Origin: Opisthorchis felineus
Lineage: Eukaryota; Platyhelminthes; Trematoda; Opisthorchiida; Opisthorchiidae
Length of the DNA stretch: 64,000 nucleotides
Direction: 5' to 3'
NCBI GenBank assembly: GCA_004794785.1
Contig: SJOL01008381.1
Location: 1-64,000, forward strand
Shown: positions 36,199-49,884 of the stretch, piece after piece
Position numbering within the stretch: position 1 is the first letter of the stretch
Layout of the letters: every line of letters begins with the position of its first letter
Notes under the pieces: generated by a model
What the model was told of the DNA's origin: nothing
The model's database searches: none
Seen by the model: only the letters and a program-made list of their open reading frames with translations
Translations under genes and position numbers: made by a program

Positions 36199-36834
36199 CC
36201 TTTCTCGGCATGCTCTTAGCACATGTGTGTGCTTTGATATGTCTCGCTGCTATCGTGACACCCATGTAATGTCAGGCCCCCAGAGTCTCCGAACGCTATG
36301 AGAGACGAGTGATATATTCCAGAAAACTCAAAGTCTGCAAGCCTATGAATATCCAGACCGTACCCGTCGACTAGATTTTAACACACGAATAACTGAAGGA
36401 TAGCTGGATGGATGAAGCATTCTACTGGATGAAAACAGGATGGTTTGTTCAGCCTCAAGACTGAGGGTAGGGACTGGGAAAGCAAATCTACGTTCGAATC
36501 TTGCCAGTGATTACTGTTTCTGAATGGCAGGAAATCTGGAAACTATTGGAACCAACTCCGGTCCGCCGAACTTTGGCAGGTTGGCGTGCGTGTGAGTGCG
36601 CACATGTGTGTTACTTATGGCAGAGAGCCCTTGCTGTGGTCCGGAGAAGTACCACTGCCCAAACCTATGGTAGTCTTAAGTCATCGGTTGCTTTAAGTCT
36701 CCTGTTGCGATTGTGGAGTGCTTTTTCCCTTTATTACCAGGCTTCAATCCTATGGTGTGTGTTGTGTCTTGTTGTATTTTACTGGGTTTTTATTTCATTG
36801 TAAATCGAAGTATTGTGTCTTATGTTCATTTTAC
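36199..36834. other. Sequence after the PRDM9-like stop
   Basis: No further zinc-finger exon, no AATAAA and no conserved frame was seen. The plus frame 36501-36803 has no recognised domain. Confidence 0.4.
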
Positions 36835-37348
36835 ACACACATCGAAAACTGGGCGCATTCACCCTCTGGATCGTCCGGAGTGCCATATCCACGACGACGC
36901 TAGCAGCGACATTTTCTGGCCATCTTTGTACAAACCAATCGACTTACTGCCTAACATTAGCCATCCATATCCTTCGGCTGTGAGTTGGTCTCTTGAATGG
37001 TGTGGGCTACTAGACTATCATTCGCATGCAACGTGAGCTTCAGCTGTTCAGTTGAACCCAGTTGATTTGACGATTATGGGTCATCGGTTGAACACACATC
37101 GAAAACTGGGCGCATTCACCCTCTGGATCGTCCGGAGTGCCATATCCACGACGACGCTAGCAGCGACATTTTCTGGCCATCTTTGTACAAACCAATCGAC
37201 TTACTGCCTAACATTAGCCATCCATATCCTTCGGCTGTGAGTTGGTCTCTTGAATGGTGTGGGCTACTAGACTATCATTCGCATGCAACGTGAGCTTCAG
37301 CTGTTCAGTTGAACCCAGTTGATTTGACGATTATGGGTCATCGGTTGA
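36835..37348. repeat. Perfect tandem duplication, 2 x 257 bp
   Basis: Unit 1 is 36835-37091 and unit 2 is 37092-37348; the copies appear identical base for base. Each contains GGATCGTCCGGAGTGCC and ends GGGTCATCGGTTGA. The motif TCATCGGTTG also stands alone at 36681. Identity means a very recent duplication, a homogenised satellite fragment or an assembly artefact. Confidence 0.9.
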
Positions 37349-37639
37349 GTCAACTGATTGTCTCAGACCTGCTCCCTCTTGTTCACCCCGCGGTTGAAGT
37401 ACATCAGGTTTACGCTAAGTGGAGGGTGATCGGCAGAAGCTGTCCAAACACCGCAAACAAATCAGCAATATTTTGACTAGGCTGAGATGACGTGATTTGG
37501 GTTAACAGACTCTGCTGTTGTAGAAATGAGTACACGGTGTTGATACTGGGACTCTTCAGTTAAGTAAGCGTAGTAATCTACAGGCAAGTCTGTTGGCTGG
37601 TGATATAATTTCCTTTTCAGCTGTAACACCCCTTCTGTG

Positions 37640-37810
37640 CCTAGATGCCATGGCGACCAAAGAAATCACGAGGGCTATCAGATTGTCCAAGCCTAGACAG
37701 GAGCAGCTGAGATACCGGGGTCGGGTTCGAACCACGGACCTCGGGGTAAGTAAGTTCGCGGCTTACTCACTGGGCTATCTTGAGCTCAATCAGCTCGATT
37801 CAGCTCAGTC
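37640..37810 (-). repeat. tRNA-derived SINE
   Basis: On the minus strand TAGCCCAGTGAGTAAGC resembles an A box, and GGTTCGAACCCGACCCCGG, about 35 bases further, is an intact B box. Flanking CCAAGCCTAGACAGGAGCAG extends the element. This head differs from that of the 18 kb SINE, so it is a second family. Confidence 0.6.
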
Positions 37811-37826
37811 AGCTGATCATCTATAA

Positions 37827-39050
37827 ATGTATGGTTAGTCCAAGACACTATGACAGACTGCTTCACTTAACAACGTGAGAACACAGATGAGATATTCAAA
37901 CACTGGATGCGATGACCCAATCGGTCGATTTGCCTGGATCACTCTGGTCCTATGGGGAAGCGGAAGGGAGGATATCTGAGGACCGAGCAGGACTGGTTTG
38001 ATGGAAGAGTGCCTTTGAATGTGTGATTGAGATAAGTCCGTTAGGCGTATTAAACCGTGGGATGATGAACCTCGGGGTCTCCATGCAGGAAAGCAATGGT
38101 CATCAAACTGACTGGGTTTGGTGGTTGGGACTTCATTGGCTGGTCGTCGTTTGATCGTTTCTTCTCGGAAAAAGACGACACAAACGAGCTCTGTAAGGTC
38201 AATAGTCGTTCGATATGCAGAGTGCGTATTCCAACCCCGGTACACATATGGCGCGACCAGCTGATCTTTTGCGGAGAGTTTCTTCTTACCAGATCTATCA
38301 AGCCTATCTCAGAATTGTTAATCCGATGTCTTCACTGGACCTGAGGAATGCTTTAGGAGCACTGATGATCAAACATCGAAAATTTGTGTACCATTCATGT
38401 GCAAGCCTAATTCTCTAATCTGAAGCACGGTGCGTATAGCACTGCCGCGGTGTCTATTGAGCAATTTACAGACAAATTGGTTCCACACCAAGTTCATAGC
38501 TGCCGGAGGTTGAGTATGTTTCCCTATCATTCCCGATTCGATAGGTGATTTCGTCTTCGGCTAGTGCATCAGGATGTGTACAGTTGCTCAGGCAAATGAG
38601 CTTATCTAGCATGTCAACTGGCTGGTCTACAAGGGTGGAGATTTTGTTTCATTTCATCCAGACTGGCAGCATCGCTTTACACTTTGCGAGTCTGAACTGC
38701 ATACCAGACTGTGCGTAAGAGTTATTTGCGCTCTACAATGGTTCGTAACTCGAAACTATTGGGATCATGGAGAGCACTGTGTTCCGAGTACCCAGTGTAT
38801 GTGAGCCTCAGAAATATTTGGACTTCCGATGTGCCGTTGTCAGGCGGATGAGTTTCAAAACAGGGTCGAACTGTGCATCTAGGCAGCTTCATCTTACACC
38901 ACTGAATGTAATAGTCTCAGATGGGGATTTTCTGGAGTTCGATATGAGCCCACGGGAGCTGGTGTGCAGTGTCTTCCTAAGGGATAAAACTTGAAATGAC
39001 ACCACTGATTGTCAGACACCATCATAATTTTTGACAAACGACAGGGTCAG
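37827..39050. other. Noncoding interval
   Basis: Overlapping frames on both strands (for example 37835-38245 minus, 38096-38344 plus) have no recognisable domain or splice support. Confidence 0.35.
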
Positions 39051-39054
39051 AAGG

Positions 39055-40030
39055 TGCCTTATCATCATAACAGTCATTGACAGCAACACCAGTAGAGAAC
39101 AATAGTACCTCGCTGCCGTACAATCATGCCAGTTCATTTCACTAAAGCCTTTTAATCGAAAGAAGAACGAGATGGGGTAGGGATGGGGTCCGGGACTAGC
39201 TTATATCAAACATCCGAGGTGCATACACCTTCACCACTCAGACAATCTGATTAGAAACTGACAGCATGAACGTTACTGACACCGGTCATCCGTCATAGCA
39301 TTCAGTGTCCCTGGCCAAGCAGAGAGAGATTCACGTGGGTCCCTTTCTGCAAGGTGAACAGCACCCAAACGTTTCGTAACATCCTTCATTTCCTTTTGCA
39401 GTGTCAAACTCTGTCCATCTCTGGTTTTCCGCCTCTCCGAATTGGGCACGAAAAACAGCACTCGCCGCGACAGTCGTTAACTCGGTATGCGTAACACATG
39501 GTCCAGCCACCTTAGGTTCCAGTACTGGATGCATTGTTTGGAAGAAATTCCCTCTGCTTCACCACCACCGAATTCTCCTGTTCCAGCCGATTCCAGATAC
39601 GATTTTGAGAAATTGGTGGCCAAAGACCTGAAGATGTCTCGGATCCTCCGCTGGAGGTGGCCATGTCTCCCAAGCTTACAACAATATAAGCCATATTGTA
39701 GTCTGATTCACCCGTCCTTTGAGACCCAGTGTAGTGACATTCGATGTCAGAAGTGGCGCAAATTAGCAAGCGCAATCCTAAACTTTCGAAATTCGTGCAC
39801 TCATCTCGTCTGTTACACTAACGTTAGAGATAGTGCAACTTCCACGGAACGTTGGTGTTCTACAACCTGCAGTGTCACTCCTCGAATTCCCGGAGGCCTT
39901 CTCAAGACTAAGCTCTGCGGCATTACTTTCCACATTTTGGGGCGAAGCACATGCCGAAAGCTGGATGACCTCCGTAACCTGTCCCACTATTGTGTACACT
40001 GTCTGCTATTCCTCACCTTCCATACATGAA
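39055..40030 (-). mobile_element. Second degenerate LINE copy, 3' part
   Basis: Minus-strand frames read RRVLFFVPNSERRKTRDGQS and EMKDVTKRLGAVHLAERDP (39461-39273), and further upstream RGSCTISNVSVTDEMSARIS (39999-39778). These match the same LINE C-terminal region as at 8.0-8.7 kb (LGSCTSPDGSMTDN in the plus fragment). The 3' end shares CGCTGCCGTACAA and TCCGAGGTGCATACACCT with the first copy. Frameshifts and stops make it a fossil. Confidence 0.7.
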
Positions 40031-40039
40031 ATCGAGCAT

Positions 40040-41980
40040 TGTGATATTTGAATCTGTGGCATCGTTCGTGCATCTAACTCGAAGTGAAATAATAGATCCT
40101 GAACCAGTGCGAAGCTCTGCTTGGTTCTGACGAATTCAACCATCGCGGTGATCGATAAAGCTGCGTATGATTTTGTCCGCGATCATCTTAGGTGCTTTGG
40201 CTCGTAGACGGGTGCCGCATTGGTTTATCGCGTGATGTTTTTGCACCATTTTCACGATTGGAATCCTCGTCAGAGCGTCCTAGTTAACAGCTCTCCTTTT
40301 TTCGTTTGGTTGGATTCTGCAATTCACACTTTGGGAATGGAAGTCGCCCTGTCGACATTCAGAGAACATTCCAACAAAAACCAAACATTGGCAGTCATTC
40401 ATTAGGCACCGCATTTGTCCACGTATTCGATATATCTATTTATGAGAACATTTAGCCGGGGTCCTTTCCACATTTTTTACGTACCTCTTACTAATTCAAC
40501 TCAATCCGCCTTGATGACCTTATATAAGTTTCTTCATATTTTTCTTCAATCCTTATCCCGTTAGCCTACGCCCCGAGGTAAAATTCGACATCATATTACC
40601 AGGAAGTTGAACAGTGTAGTCGAGAGCTTTTTCCTAGTATGAGCCATGGGGCGCTGTAAGAAAATAGTTAAGGGTTTCTCAGTGGAAAATGAAAAGTTCT
40701 TACTTCGCTGTTGTGGGTGACTGGAATGAGTTGGTATGCCGCACAAAATAGCCGCATTTTGCTCTCAGTCATCCAAAACTAACTGCTTTTGGACGAAGTT
40801 TGCGTATTTAAAACAACTGAGCATGACGGAAGCTGTGAAATTTTTTATTCAACAAAACAAGTCAGGTAAACAATATTTCATCAGTGATGCTACTTTCGTT
40901 TTGGGGTCTCTCTTCAATACAGGTCTACAATTAATCTGCACTCGGTGCAGATTATTCTGCTTCGATGCGATCGGTCTCAAAACTGTCTCTTTTTCTGTCG
41001 TCAAACTGCACATATTCTAACTACTCCTCTATGATCACTTCGACATGTCTGAGCCCAGTCGCCAAGGGCAGCAACATATACAAATGCGCTTCGGGGAATT
41101 TCGTGGTCTCTAAGGTCTCATATGGGGAATGTGTATAGTTGGTTTAACTAAATCAGTAAATCTCAAAAGAGGAACGGTCAGCCCTGATGAGCGTTCAGAA
41201 GATGATTAATATCCGGTTTGCTTTGATGCTTTAGTATCAAAGGATACTAGATGAGAAAACCTGTGTCAAATTACCTCATTGGTCTAATTTGTTATAATAA
41301 CGGTGCAACAGCAATAATCGTAAGTCGACTGGTTGTAATGGTAGTTCCTTTAGTCGAAATGTCCAAGGATTCTACTGTACCAGTCTCAAAACTAATATGT
41401 TCGCCAGGAGCTAAATTACTGACCTTGTGCGATTGGCTTCAGCCAACACAATTGCTTGTTTTTTCCGTCATTTAAGATTAACAAGCACCCTCTGCGTCTT
41501 TGGGTTGGAGATACTGATCATGGTGGTTAGACATTGATGGAGCTCATCGTGTTTTGGTAGGTTTTGATGTACTGGACGCCATCCTACGGACTCGAATGGG
41601 AATCCTGAAGCTTGTTTTGTAGGCTGATGCGTGCAAGTCGAATTGGATGATTAAGGACAAGAGATCTGTACTGATATTTAAAGGATCATATATTCCAATG
41701 TCAGGTGTTTGAGGTAGGTCATTGATTTTCAGTGTAAAGTGTTCCATAATTATGTGACACAGCATGACTGCTATCTGATTATCCATGTCATGTCCACTTG
41801 TACCACTCATTTCGTACGCCCGCTTTCAGCGCATTGGTTGCTATTCCAAGTCATACGCACCCTATGTTAGAGCAGCGACATATCCATCGTTTGTATCGCT
41901 TTACTGGAATATGGGTTAGCGAGGAAAGGCTAACGTCCAGCAAGTTGGTTTCAGTTTAAACTGCGCAGACAGAAGCACAA
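40040..41980. other. Noncoding interval
   Basis: No supported gene; short frames only. Confidence 0.35.
40933..40953. other. Perfect 9-bp hairpin
   Basis: AATCTGCAC and its complement flank TCG. Intergenic, no associated gene; may be chance. Confidence 0.4.
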
Positions 41981-41999
41981 TGATGCGCGTACTGTTTGC

Positions 42000-42180
42000 A
42001 GCCTAAAACAGCTAGTTTGTGTGGCCGAGTAGCACACGAAAGCCGGTATAAATTGAGCTTCGGTGAGATGTTTTAGCGGAAATCTGCAGGCGACCAAACC
42101 TGTATCATCATCGTCGTCATCATCATCAGGGGTAGCAGCATCAGTGTTGGACACAAACGCTTCACTGCAGAACAACTAGA
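42000..42180 (+). repeat. SINE-like repeat with ATC-rich end
   Basis: Has a GTGGCCGAGTAGC A-box-like start, an ATCATC run, and an end (CATCAGTGTTGGACACAAACGC) similar to the internal part of the 18.7 kb SINE copy. No clear B box. Confidence 0.4.
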
Positions 42181-42189
42181 GTTTAATTA

Positions 42190-45100
42190 ATTGTACTTAA
42201 AATCCCAAAGTGAAAAGTTGTGGGTGAAGGACGACCTGTTGCTTGTGGGACATGGAAATATTGGCTATTTTGCGCACAGACTAGATCCTCTTCAAATGTC
42301 AGCATTAACTCAGCGAGGTGCATTTTAAGGAAGAATGAAATTTCGGACGAAAAACAACGTACGCATGCTAACGTAGGACGCTTGCGACACTGTCTTGTTT
42401 CACCGGTGAACAAGATAGGCCTACTCAGATTCAACTCCGAAAGGTTCACAAGTGTTGTATCGTGGGTAGAAGAACCCGGAACACGGCTGTATTGTCAAGA
42501 CAAACATACAGAGCTTTGCGTAACTATATAGGATGGCTGAAAGGTCCAGTATGGTTATTCGCTTCGATCGTTCTGTCCAGTCAATGGCAACGTTCCTGCC
42601 GTGAATATTTTCACACCCACTCCGCTGGTCGCATACTGCTAAGCCTTGCTTGGTAGGTTCCACCCACGCACCTGCTGTCCGGAACGTGTGGTACCGATGG
42701 TGACCTTAGGGACGCGTGGTTCTCTGCACATGTACCTTCCGTGTGTGGACGCATCTTGACAACACCCGAGAGGAGTTCAATGCAGTTTGCATAGAATTTA
42801 TCGAAAAACCTTTCATCCACCTTCAAAGGCTGATATTCTGTAAAACAAAATTTCTACAAAAAATAATCCGTTTTCGAGAGTTCCTTTAAGGTAAACTTCC
42901 ACCCTGCGGCGACCAACTGATCTGCTTGATTACTGTATCTTATCATCGCTAACATAATTTCACACCTTCATTTTTAATTTCAGACAAACAGTCAAACAAA
43001 CACACATGAACAACCAAATGTGAGCATCACAGGGACCATTTCACAGAGGAACGTTTTGACAGTCTTGTTTCAGACACGTGCTTTGTTAAATTTTTATGAT
43101 GCCCCTTGATACAGCACTCCGGCGTGTTTTAATCTTCACTTCATCGGGTTTCCTAACTTTGGAACGATGAGACATTCTATTCCTTATTATCTACAGTACA
43201 AAACTCACGACGCAAAGTTAGGTTTTAGGATTCCACTCTCTCGTGCCTTCTCATCACAATCCTAAAATTCCCCAATGGGGAAAACCATGAGTTTTAGATA
43301 AGCACCATAAAATCTGCGTTCAGCTGGTTTCTGATGCCGTCGTCCAACATTGCTGCCTTAAACAAAAGCCATCTATGTTATTTTTCAATATACTAAGCGC
43401 TGGCATATTCAGTTCAACACCACACGGAAATGTGGCAAATTTCCGCTTTCTCCAGCACGTTCGCAACACAATTAGTTCACGCAAGTTAGTCACCGCGTGA
43501 CATTTACGTATGATAATTTTCAGCACAGCACTTTCGTCTCACATGACCGGTATCTCATTGTGGAAAGTGAAATAACGCCTTTGGAGACATCGGTTAGGCA
43601 TTAGTACAACAAGTTACAACCATCTCGGTCTTGAATACTCTAGTAAGTCTAGCTCACTAACGAGTAACGGCTTACCCAACACTTCATTTGGAATATGCTG
43701 TAGCCAGCCACCTCTTGCTTGATACTAGATACAGAGGGTCAAAGTGTTTGGGTACTTAAGATATTCCATTTGGGGTTCGCATGGATTAGTGACAATGAAT
43801 TAGGACTGTCCTTATAGCTGCTTTATTCATATTGATCTCAAGCTCTGATGGATGTTGTCTTTGTCGCCACAAAACTGACGAATATTGCCCTTGCCTTGTT
43901 AATTGGACGTGGACTCAGTACGTGCTTCGCCCATTAGCTATCAAGCTAAGTCAGTCCGGCTCTTCTTCCAAGGGGTTAAAAGGCGACTGTTGATCGTCAA
44001 TTTAAAACTGCTGTTGTTCAAACAGACCAGGTCCCGTTGTCTTTCTCCAAGTGCCTCTCGACCTTCTCGATTTTTGGTTCTTTAAATTGGATATTTTATG
44101 ACTACGTCAGTGATCGACCTATGAGAAAAAGTTTCAACAATTCATTGTAAGTTCTAACATAACCGGTAGTGTTTCGACGGATATCACGAAGTAAATCAGC
44201 AAGTATTGGTTGGCGATCGTATACGGCTGCTCAGTACACCCCTAACTTAGTTGAAGTTCTACTTGGTGTTCTCTGGCTAGTGTCTCACTCACTAAAGCCA
44301 GTAGCTGTGTTCTAACAGTCACTCTGGGTTACTTTCTGAAAAAAGCTACAATGATTCATTGGCTCAGTTTTCTCGAACGCATTTTTATCCATGGTTAGGC
44401 AATAATAAAATGACACTGTGTTGACGCCCTCTGACTTCAAGCGTTTTATTCAGGCTGTCCCAATTTCCAAGCAGCAGAAGGACATAAAAGGAAATCATTG
44501 ATGGAGCCTGTATTCTCTAGGTGTTTCTTCACATCAATTTTATGTTATCTGCTAACTGACGCGACACTTTCTTCGGGGTCCTAGATGTTCCTTTGTAACC
44601 ACTTCTCATAATTTACCCCCCACTTCCTCCAAAGAGGCAAAAACATTTAAGTAATTCAGGGAATCGTGGATGTATGTCAGTGGCATAATCCATAAGACAG
44701 CTTCTGAACACAGGGTACTATTTCACATAGGATGTAATCTATCATAACCGGGTAGAATCTCACGTCTGTAAGCGCGGGCATTTTTAAAAGCCTCGCCGTT
44801 GTTTTATCTGATAAGCTCCGGCTCCGATGATATAATGGCATTTAAATCAGCAGTCCTTAGTAGTTGGAGGACAAGTGACTTGCAAATGGCGCACAGTATG
44901 GTGTTGCAGCTACAATTTTGCGTTTTCGTTTCAGTTCCAGTTTACGTTCCATATAAGGCAACTTGTTTCAGAAGCACAAAATGTCTTAAAGAGGCCAGTA
45001 ACCACCCTGCTTTGTGTCGCCTCCCAGCAAAGTGGCACACGCCAGTAGAGGTTACTCTGACCGTCCGTCTTATACACCGATTGTACCAATGGGGGTGTAC

Positions 45101-45860
45101 ATCTTTGGTGCATGATTATTTTTGGTGGAAAACCAGAAATATTTGAATACCGCTTCTAAGTTCTATGAAGAGCTTGGCTGCACTAAGTCTCTTGGGCATG
45201 TATAGAGCAGTTCAAATCCAAAGATTACAAACGAATTGCATACGGCATTTAGCTTGATCAGGCAGCCACCGAAGCAGCCTACGAAACCACGCTACGCATC
45301 CAGTTTTGTGCTTTTTCCAAGAAAACCTAAGTTAGTACCATGGGATTTTATGTACTTCATGTGCAGTAAATTGCTGTGACATCGTGAAGAGTGAAGTGTG
45401 GCGCTTAGTTAAACAGCCACAACTGTTTCGTGTGGAGCCGGCCGCGATACCGCTTGCACGCCCTTGGCTCCGATATCTACCAAAGGGTAAATGTGCAGAT
45501 ACCTGATACCAGCTATTAGTTGACCTGAACAGGATGATATAATAATGAGGGGCGGAATGGTTTGCTCGTTTTTCACTAAAATTTTGATGTTTTGTTTCAG
45601 CATAATGGCATGCATCCCGCATTACGATGCCATACAAAGGCTCCCAACAACTTCCCGCTGGCAGAATATCAATGGTGCGATGAATAACTTAGCGGGATTC
45701 CATTAAATATATGGTGAATAACATTGTTGTCATCAGGATGACAATGTGTACGAGAGGTAATTGTTAAAATGAAAGAAAACTGCTCCAGTTCCACTTGTCT
45801 GAATTTAGAAGGTAGGCTGATGTGAACTTGGTAATTTGTTGGAATATTGGTAGCTCGGGT
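42190..45860. other. Gene-poor interval
   Basis: No exon chain or transposon domain could be supported. The longest frame (44799-45146 plus, 115 codons) is within chance length. Confidence 0.35.
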
Positions 45861-45865
45861 GCATT

Positions 45866-45989
45866 AGTTGGTAATTGATCAGGTGGCTGTTGATCTGTTC
45901 GCCGAGCTTGGCAATTGATTTGCAAATCAATGCAAATCAATTGCCAAGCTCGGCGAACAGATCAACAGCCACCTGATCAATTACCAACT
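45866..45989. repeat. Perfect palindrome, 59-bp arms, 6-nt loop
   Basis: The left arm 45866-45924 is the exact reverse complement of the right arm 45931-45989, with AATCAA between. The arms contain TTCGCCGAGCTTGGCAATTG, nearly the same as TTCGCCGAGCTTAGCAATTG at the Penelope-like terminus at 28.95 kb. A 14-bp direct repeat CTGATGTGAACTTG occurs at 45817-45830 and 45988-46001, just outside and at the right edge. Confidence 0.92.
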
Positions 45990-46001
45990 GATGTGAACTT
46001 G

Positions 46002-47685
46002 CTAGTGACGCACAAGGCCGATCCCACTAAGGCATGTGCCTCCGCATGTTACACAAGTCTGTGTGGCAGTGGCTCTCTTGGGCAGACTAAGGCTCTTTCA
46101 ATTGGCCGGTTTTTTCAGGAGCATTGAAATTGGTCGCTGTCCAAAGTTTATCAAACCATTATTGCTGGAATTTTTCAGACTTCCCTGTAGACTACTGGTT
46201 TTCTGAACTAGATGGTGCAGCTTCTTCGCCTCCATTAAAAGCTAGCCCATCAGAGGATTTTCGTTTATCCCAGGGTCCGATTATCATTTTTCATGAATAG
46301 GTAAGTTCCTTTGGAATGCGACTTAAGCTCCCAAATAACCCAACCAGGGAAGGCGTTTTAAAAAAGGCTGTATTTGATCTTGTTAGCTTACTTACTTGAA
46401 GAATTATGCTGTTGGTTACCCGATCTGTTCATTTGATTCAAATGACTGTGTCGAAATCATAAATGAAATAGGTCAAGTACTCACATAGATCGTACATAGA
46501 ATGCCCAGGTTCCGGTGGAGTACATTGATGACGTCATTACAATCTTAATATGCGACTGATGACTGTTCCGGGCGCGTCGCAATAAAGTCCGTCACTTTGT
46601 TAACCCTAGCATTTCTTGCCTTCGAATTATCAGTCGTTGGGTCCTTGGTGTGCTGCCACAGCGATGATAATTTGTACAGCACAGTATCCCCAAAATCCAC
46701 TTGAATGCTTGGCAATTCACGTTGCACTTTTCGGTGCACATCGATATAAGCAGGTACTTTAGGTACATTTATATTTGAGTCAAAGCAGGACGGCGTTGAA
46801 CCAGACGCGGTACTCAGTTAACGAAATACCACTCGTAAGATTGCTGAAAACCAGTCGCTTTGACGGCCCACGACCGACTGCCGCTATTCGACTATTCACT
46901 ATTCGAGTCTAACTGAGTCATCCACAATAGGAGTTCAGTTGCATTGATTTGCCATAAAACTTCTGGAATAGAAAAATTATTAATCCGTGCGATATTGAAC
47001 TGTATACTACCTCCGCAATGCAGTAACACCTCTGCATAAATGGTTGGTGATTACAGACCAAGCGAGGCTGCCTCAGTGATGCAGTTTTCAGTTTTCAGCT
47101 AAGGCTTGGTAGTTGCAAGAGTTCAAACCTAGGCTTCCATGCAAGCCTGAAGGGCTTTATTGAGGGAAAGACTTATCCGGACAGCCAAGCTTTCGTACAG
47201 CGTTTCACATTGCTCCCATGTTGAGTGTTGATTGGGTCAAAGATGCAGTCTATGAAGAATCCACACAACCATCCGTTCCACTCCTGACATTCTTACGTCT
47301 GCTTAATCTTCGGCCTCTTCAAACTCCGCACATCTTGTTAGGGGCGTTTCTCACCCTAGTGCTGTCCACGGCTGTCTACTTTGGTACCTAAATGATCCAA
47401 GTAACGCTACACTGTCTGTTGGGACAAGTTAGTATTTTAATTTGACCAAGCCTATCACAATAGAATATTAAAAAACTGAACACGCATCCACTTGTTTCCA
47501 CGGTTCCTCACACCGCCCAACTAAGAATTGCAAAATCTTGAAGCTAGCAAAAGAAAGCCAACAAACTACATGGCGGCTTTTGGTGGCAGTCCAAGTAAAA
47601 CTGGCGAGTTGGTGATTGGATTTCACAGAAATTCGAATAGCTGCTGACATATCAAATATAATAAAATTCCTGTGAAAGTTTAAAA

Positions 47686-47721
<36 letters not shown>

Positions 47722-49870
47722 TTCGAAACTGTATATGCCAAGGTTATCCAGTTTACTAGCAACAATAATCCAATCTCAACAGCATGATTTATTTGGAACA
47801 GTCGAATGGAAAATAGGCAACTAAACAATTCGCTATTTGGCTGTAAAAAACTAGAAGCAAATGGATCTATTTGTTTGTGAACTGGCCACATTACCGAACT
47901 AGAATGATACTTGATCGCGAAAAATTGGCTGTTGGCATCATTCTGTTTGGAAAAACGGAATCGTAGGTCCACAAATTGGAACTAAATGAGGATCTCTGTG
48001 AGACAGGCGTACACGTTGGAGTCCGATAAATGCCATTAATTCACCCACTGACGGTCACAATGTTGCTAGTACTGTCTTGCAACACTGCGCAAAATATTGT
48101 CATCGACAAACAGTTTGAATGCGTCCGACAAAGTGTGTATTCCAGTTGCGTGCTTATTTTCAAGTGAGGACGAATTTGAAAGTGTTCTTCTGAGAGCAAC
48201 TGACCCTCCATGGCAACAATATCATTTCACATCTAGATGACAATTAAGCATGGGTGGTGATCCATTGGAGCTGGTGGCCGGGGTTTTCAGACCTCCAGTC
48301 CAGACGGTAGACATCTCACAATGAACCACGGGCACACGCAGAAGCGTTAATCGATGATTTGCCATTGTAGACTACGCGAACAACGCATTTGTAGACGGAT
48401 ACGCTCGCCCTTCAAGGTCGGACGTAAGACGAGGCTGGTAATGCACGGTCCGGGTCGGGGTGAGGACGTTGCAGTAGGACGTTGACAGATCAACCAATCA
48501 TCCTCCCGCTGGTGTGGTGAATTTCGTAGCCTCACCTCCAGAACCAACTTGGGAATTACATAGCATAAAGAAATAAATTCCTTACGCAACAGACAAACCG
48601 CTCAACCGCTTGAAACTAAGAGCGTACATGCAATGTTAGATTTCGTACGAACACATGAAAACACGGAAAATTCTGACGGAAAAAGTTACGAAGATATACT
48701 AGGTGCACCGCATATCCGAGAAAGGTCTAAAAGCTTTAGTGTGAAGCGCTGGATCGCAAAATAAACTTTCACCATGGTCAGATTCCGAGGTGCTTTGAGC
48801 TCCAAGGCTCATGATAACTCCATTCGGCGTTTGGATGATCCAACTTATCAAATCTTCTCGTGGCTGTACTCACCCGAGCCATTATTATAGCTTGTACCGC
48901 TTATCAATTCGAAGTGGGAGATCGAAAAGGGTTACTTTAACTTTTTCAAACAGGTAATCCAGAACAAAAATTACTAACTAAGCTGATCAGCATCACTTTT
49001 GGCCCAGAACGATAAAGAAAGAGGACAAAACCATGATCAAATAACAACACACCGGTTTTTCTTGAATGTCCGTTTTACTGCTGTTCGGTATAGTAGCCAA
49101 ATACCCGGCATAGTTGTTGGAACTTCGAGGAGGCCGCACTAAACCAGTCCAGACTATGGTCTGAAGTGTGTCGCTTTATAACATTGATCTTCTGATAGAT
49201 CGCTGCTGGCTTTTCTGGTTTCATGCTTCTTCATGGTCAACAATGACCAGTTTATTTGGGGTGTCGTAAGTTTGAAAGCTAGATGCTCCCACAAGTAGAG
49301 TGGCGAAGCCTTGGAAGTGATGGTAACGCCGCGGGCGAATGGACGGGTGGATTCGAGGAGATTCGTTGCAACACAAACAAAGTGGTGAATACTGACTAAG
49401 GCGTGATGCAGACAGGCTGGAAGTACTCCTACTTTAATATGCACTTTCGTTTTCCTCAGGTGAAAAGTCGTCATTGAACTCCCGCTTTATTCTGCTGTCT
49501 CATGTTACCAGTATCCCCATCAAATACAGCCTATCGACTGGTGATCATACGAACATTGCTGGCTATATACCTTGGACAGAGCTTTCGCTTAGCTATATCC
49601 ACTGAATTTGAGAAGCATATTTAACTAAATGTCACCTGTTACACTGCGTTTCAGGGCTTTATGTTTCAAGGTCGTCTTTTGGTCGTCTTACCGAGAAATA
49701 CACAGCCTTCCACTATCCTCAATCGTAGCTGTGCAAGAACCTTGCCTTTTGTTTGCATTGTCATTCCTTGGGCTCGGAAGCCAAATACCACGATGTGAAG
49801 GTTGATTTCAAGAGCGAAGTACGAAGTCAAACAACACAAAGTAGTAGTTGTAGGCCACTGCGAGACCTAC
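46002..49870. other. Gene-poor interval
   Basis: Contains a TA microsatellite at about 47689-47718 whose flanks ACACTA and TAGTGT make it self-complementary, and a GC-richer stretch near 48250-48540 that may be an unrecognised repeat. No coding exon is supported. Confidence 0.35.
47687..47720. repeat. (TA)n microsatellite
   Basis: About 14 TA units flanked by inverted ACAC/GTGT ends. Confidence 0.9.
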
Positions 49871-49884
49871 AGAATTCACATTTG

